From the NCBI GenBank assembly GCA_029051085.1, contig JAIDLK010000078.1:1-20876 (forward strand): a DNA stretch of 20,876 nucleotides. The letters are read 5' to 3'. This document shows, piece after piece, positions 20,863-20,876 of the stretch. Numbering within the stretch: the stretch's first letter is position 1; each line of letters begins with the position of its first letter. The notes beneath the pieces were generated by a model. It did no database searches, was not told where the DNA came from, and was given only the letters and a program-made list of their open reading frames with translations. The translations under genes and the position numbers were made by a program. The DNA comes from Alphaproteobacteria bacterium (GTDB lineage: Bacteria > Pseudomonadota > Alphaproteobacteria > Rs-D84).

Positions 20863-20876
20863 CCTCTTTTCCTGTG

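Noticed and set aside
1..20876. CRISPR array
   Set aside because: No set of regularly spaced direct repeats was seen on either strand.
1..20876. Recoded UGA (tryptophan), as in some reduced genomes
   Set aside because: Tryptophan is encoded by TGG throughout, and TGA ends rseP and the 388-aa glycosyltransferase at sensible places.

Overview
The window looks like chromosomal DNA of an alphaproteobacterium of moderate GC, probably a small-genome, host-associated (gut-type) lineage. The evidence is the envelope gene run frr-uppS-cdsA-rseP-bamA, an RNase E with an acidic insertion in its S1 domain, a UPF0104/MprF-type membrane protein, and two VirB8-like proteins. UAA is the usual stop codon, UGA also acts as a stop (rseP), and no recoding is seen. 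The organism assignment is inferred from gene content, not from a search.

Layout. 1-869: 3' part of an M48/BepA-type metalloprotease with TPRs. 870-1157: a convergent gap holding a REP-like inverted repeat and a second group of hairpins. 1158-1874 (-): rph, whose promoter contains a 22-bp perfect palindrome. 1994-5026 (+): the UPF0104 flippase-like protein, then rne. 5032-7078: an accessory island with an orphan EcoRI-type adenine methyltransferase and an exported-looking PLD-family nuclease. The methyltransferase is preceded by a promoter and two terminator-like hairpins. 7082-7271 (-): tRNA-Ala(GGC) and tRNA-His(GTG). 7353-12730 (+): frr-uppS-cdsA-rseP-bamA, encoding ribosome recycling, undecaprenyl carrier, CDP-diacylglycerol, site-2 protease and outer-membrane protein assembly functions. 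The usual dxr is missing between cdsA and rseP.

12765-13703 (-): a cytoplasmic alpha/beta hydrolase with an operator-like inverted repeat at its predicted transcription start. 13791-16527 (+): a tight operon of a 48-aa lipoprotein, two VirB8-like inner-membrane proteins, a secreted protein and a YraN-type nuclease. It resembles a stripped-down type IV secretion scaffold. 16533-16774: a 49-aa lipoprotein with its own near-consensus promoter and terminator. 16776-17405: a solitary phage-tail-fibre-like gene whose leader closely resembles that of the methyltransferase. 17404-20774 (-): two AT-rich glycosyltransferase genes, one a GT2 / CDP-glycerol glycerophosphotransferase fusion, probably part of a horizontally acquired surface-polysaccharide locus that continues past the right edge.

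The items most worth a second look are: (1) the near-identical promoter plus double-hairpin leader in front of two unrelated accessory genes, 11.7 kb apart; (2) the methyltransferase/PLD-nuclease pair, whose nuclease N-terminus resembles an EcoRII-N/BfiI-type DNA-recognition fold; (3) the VirB8-pair cassette.
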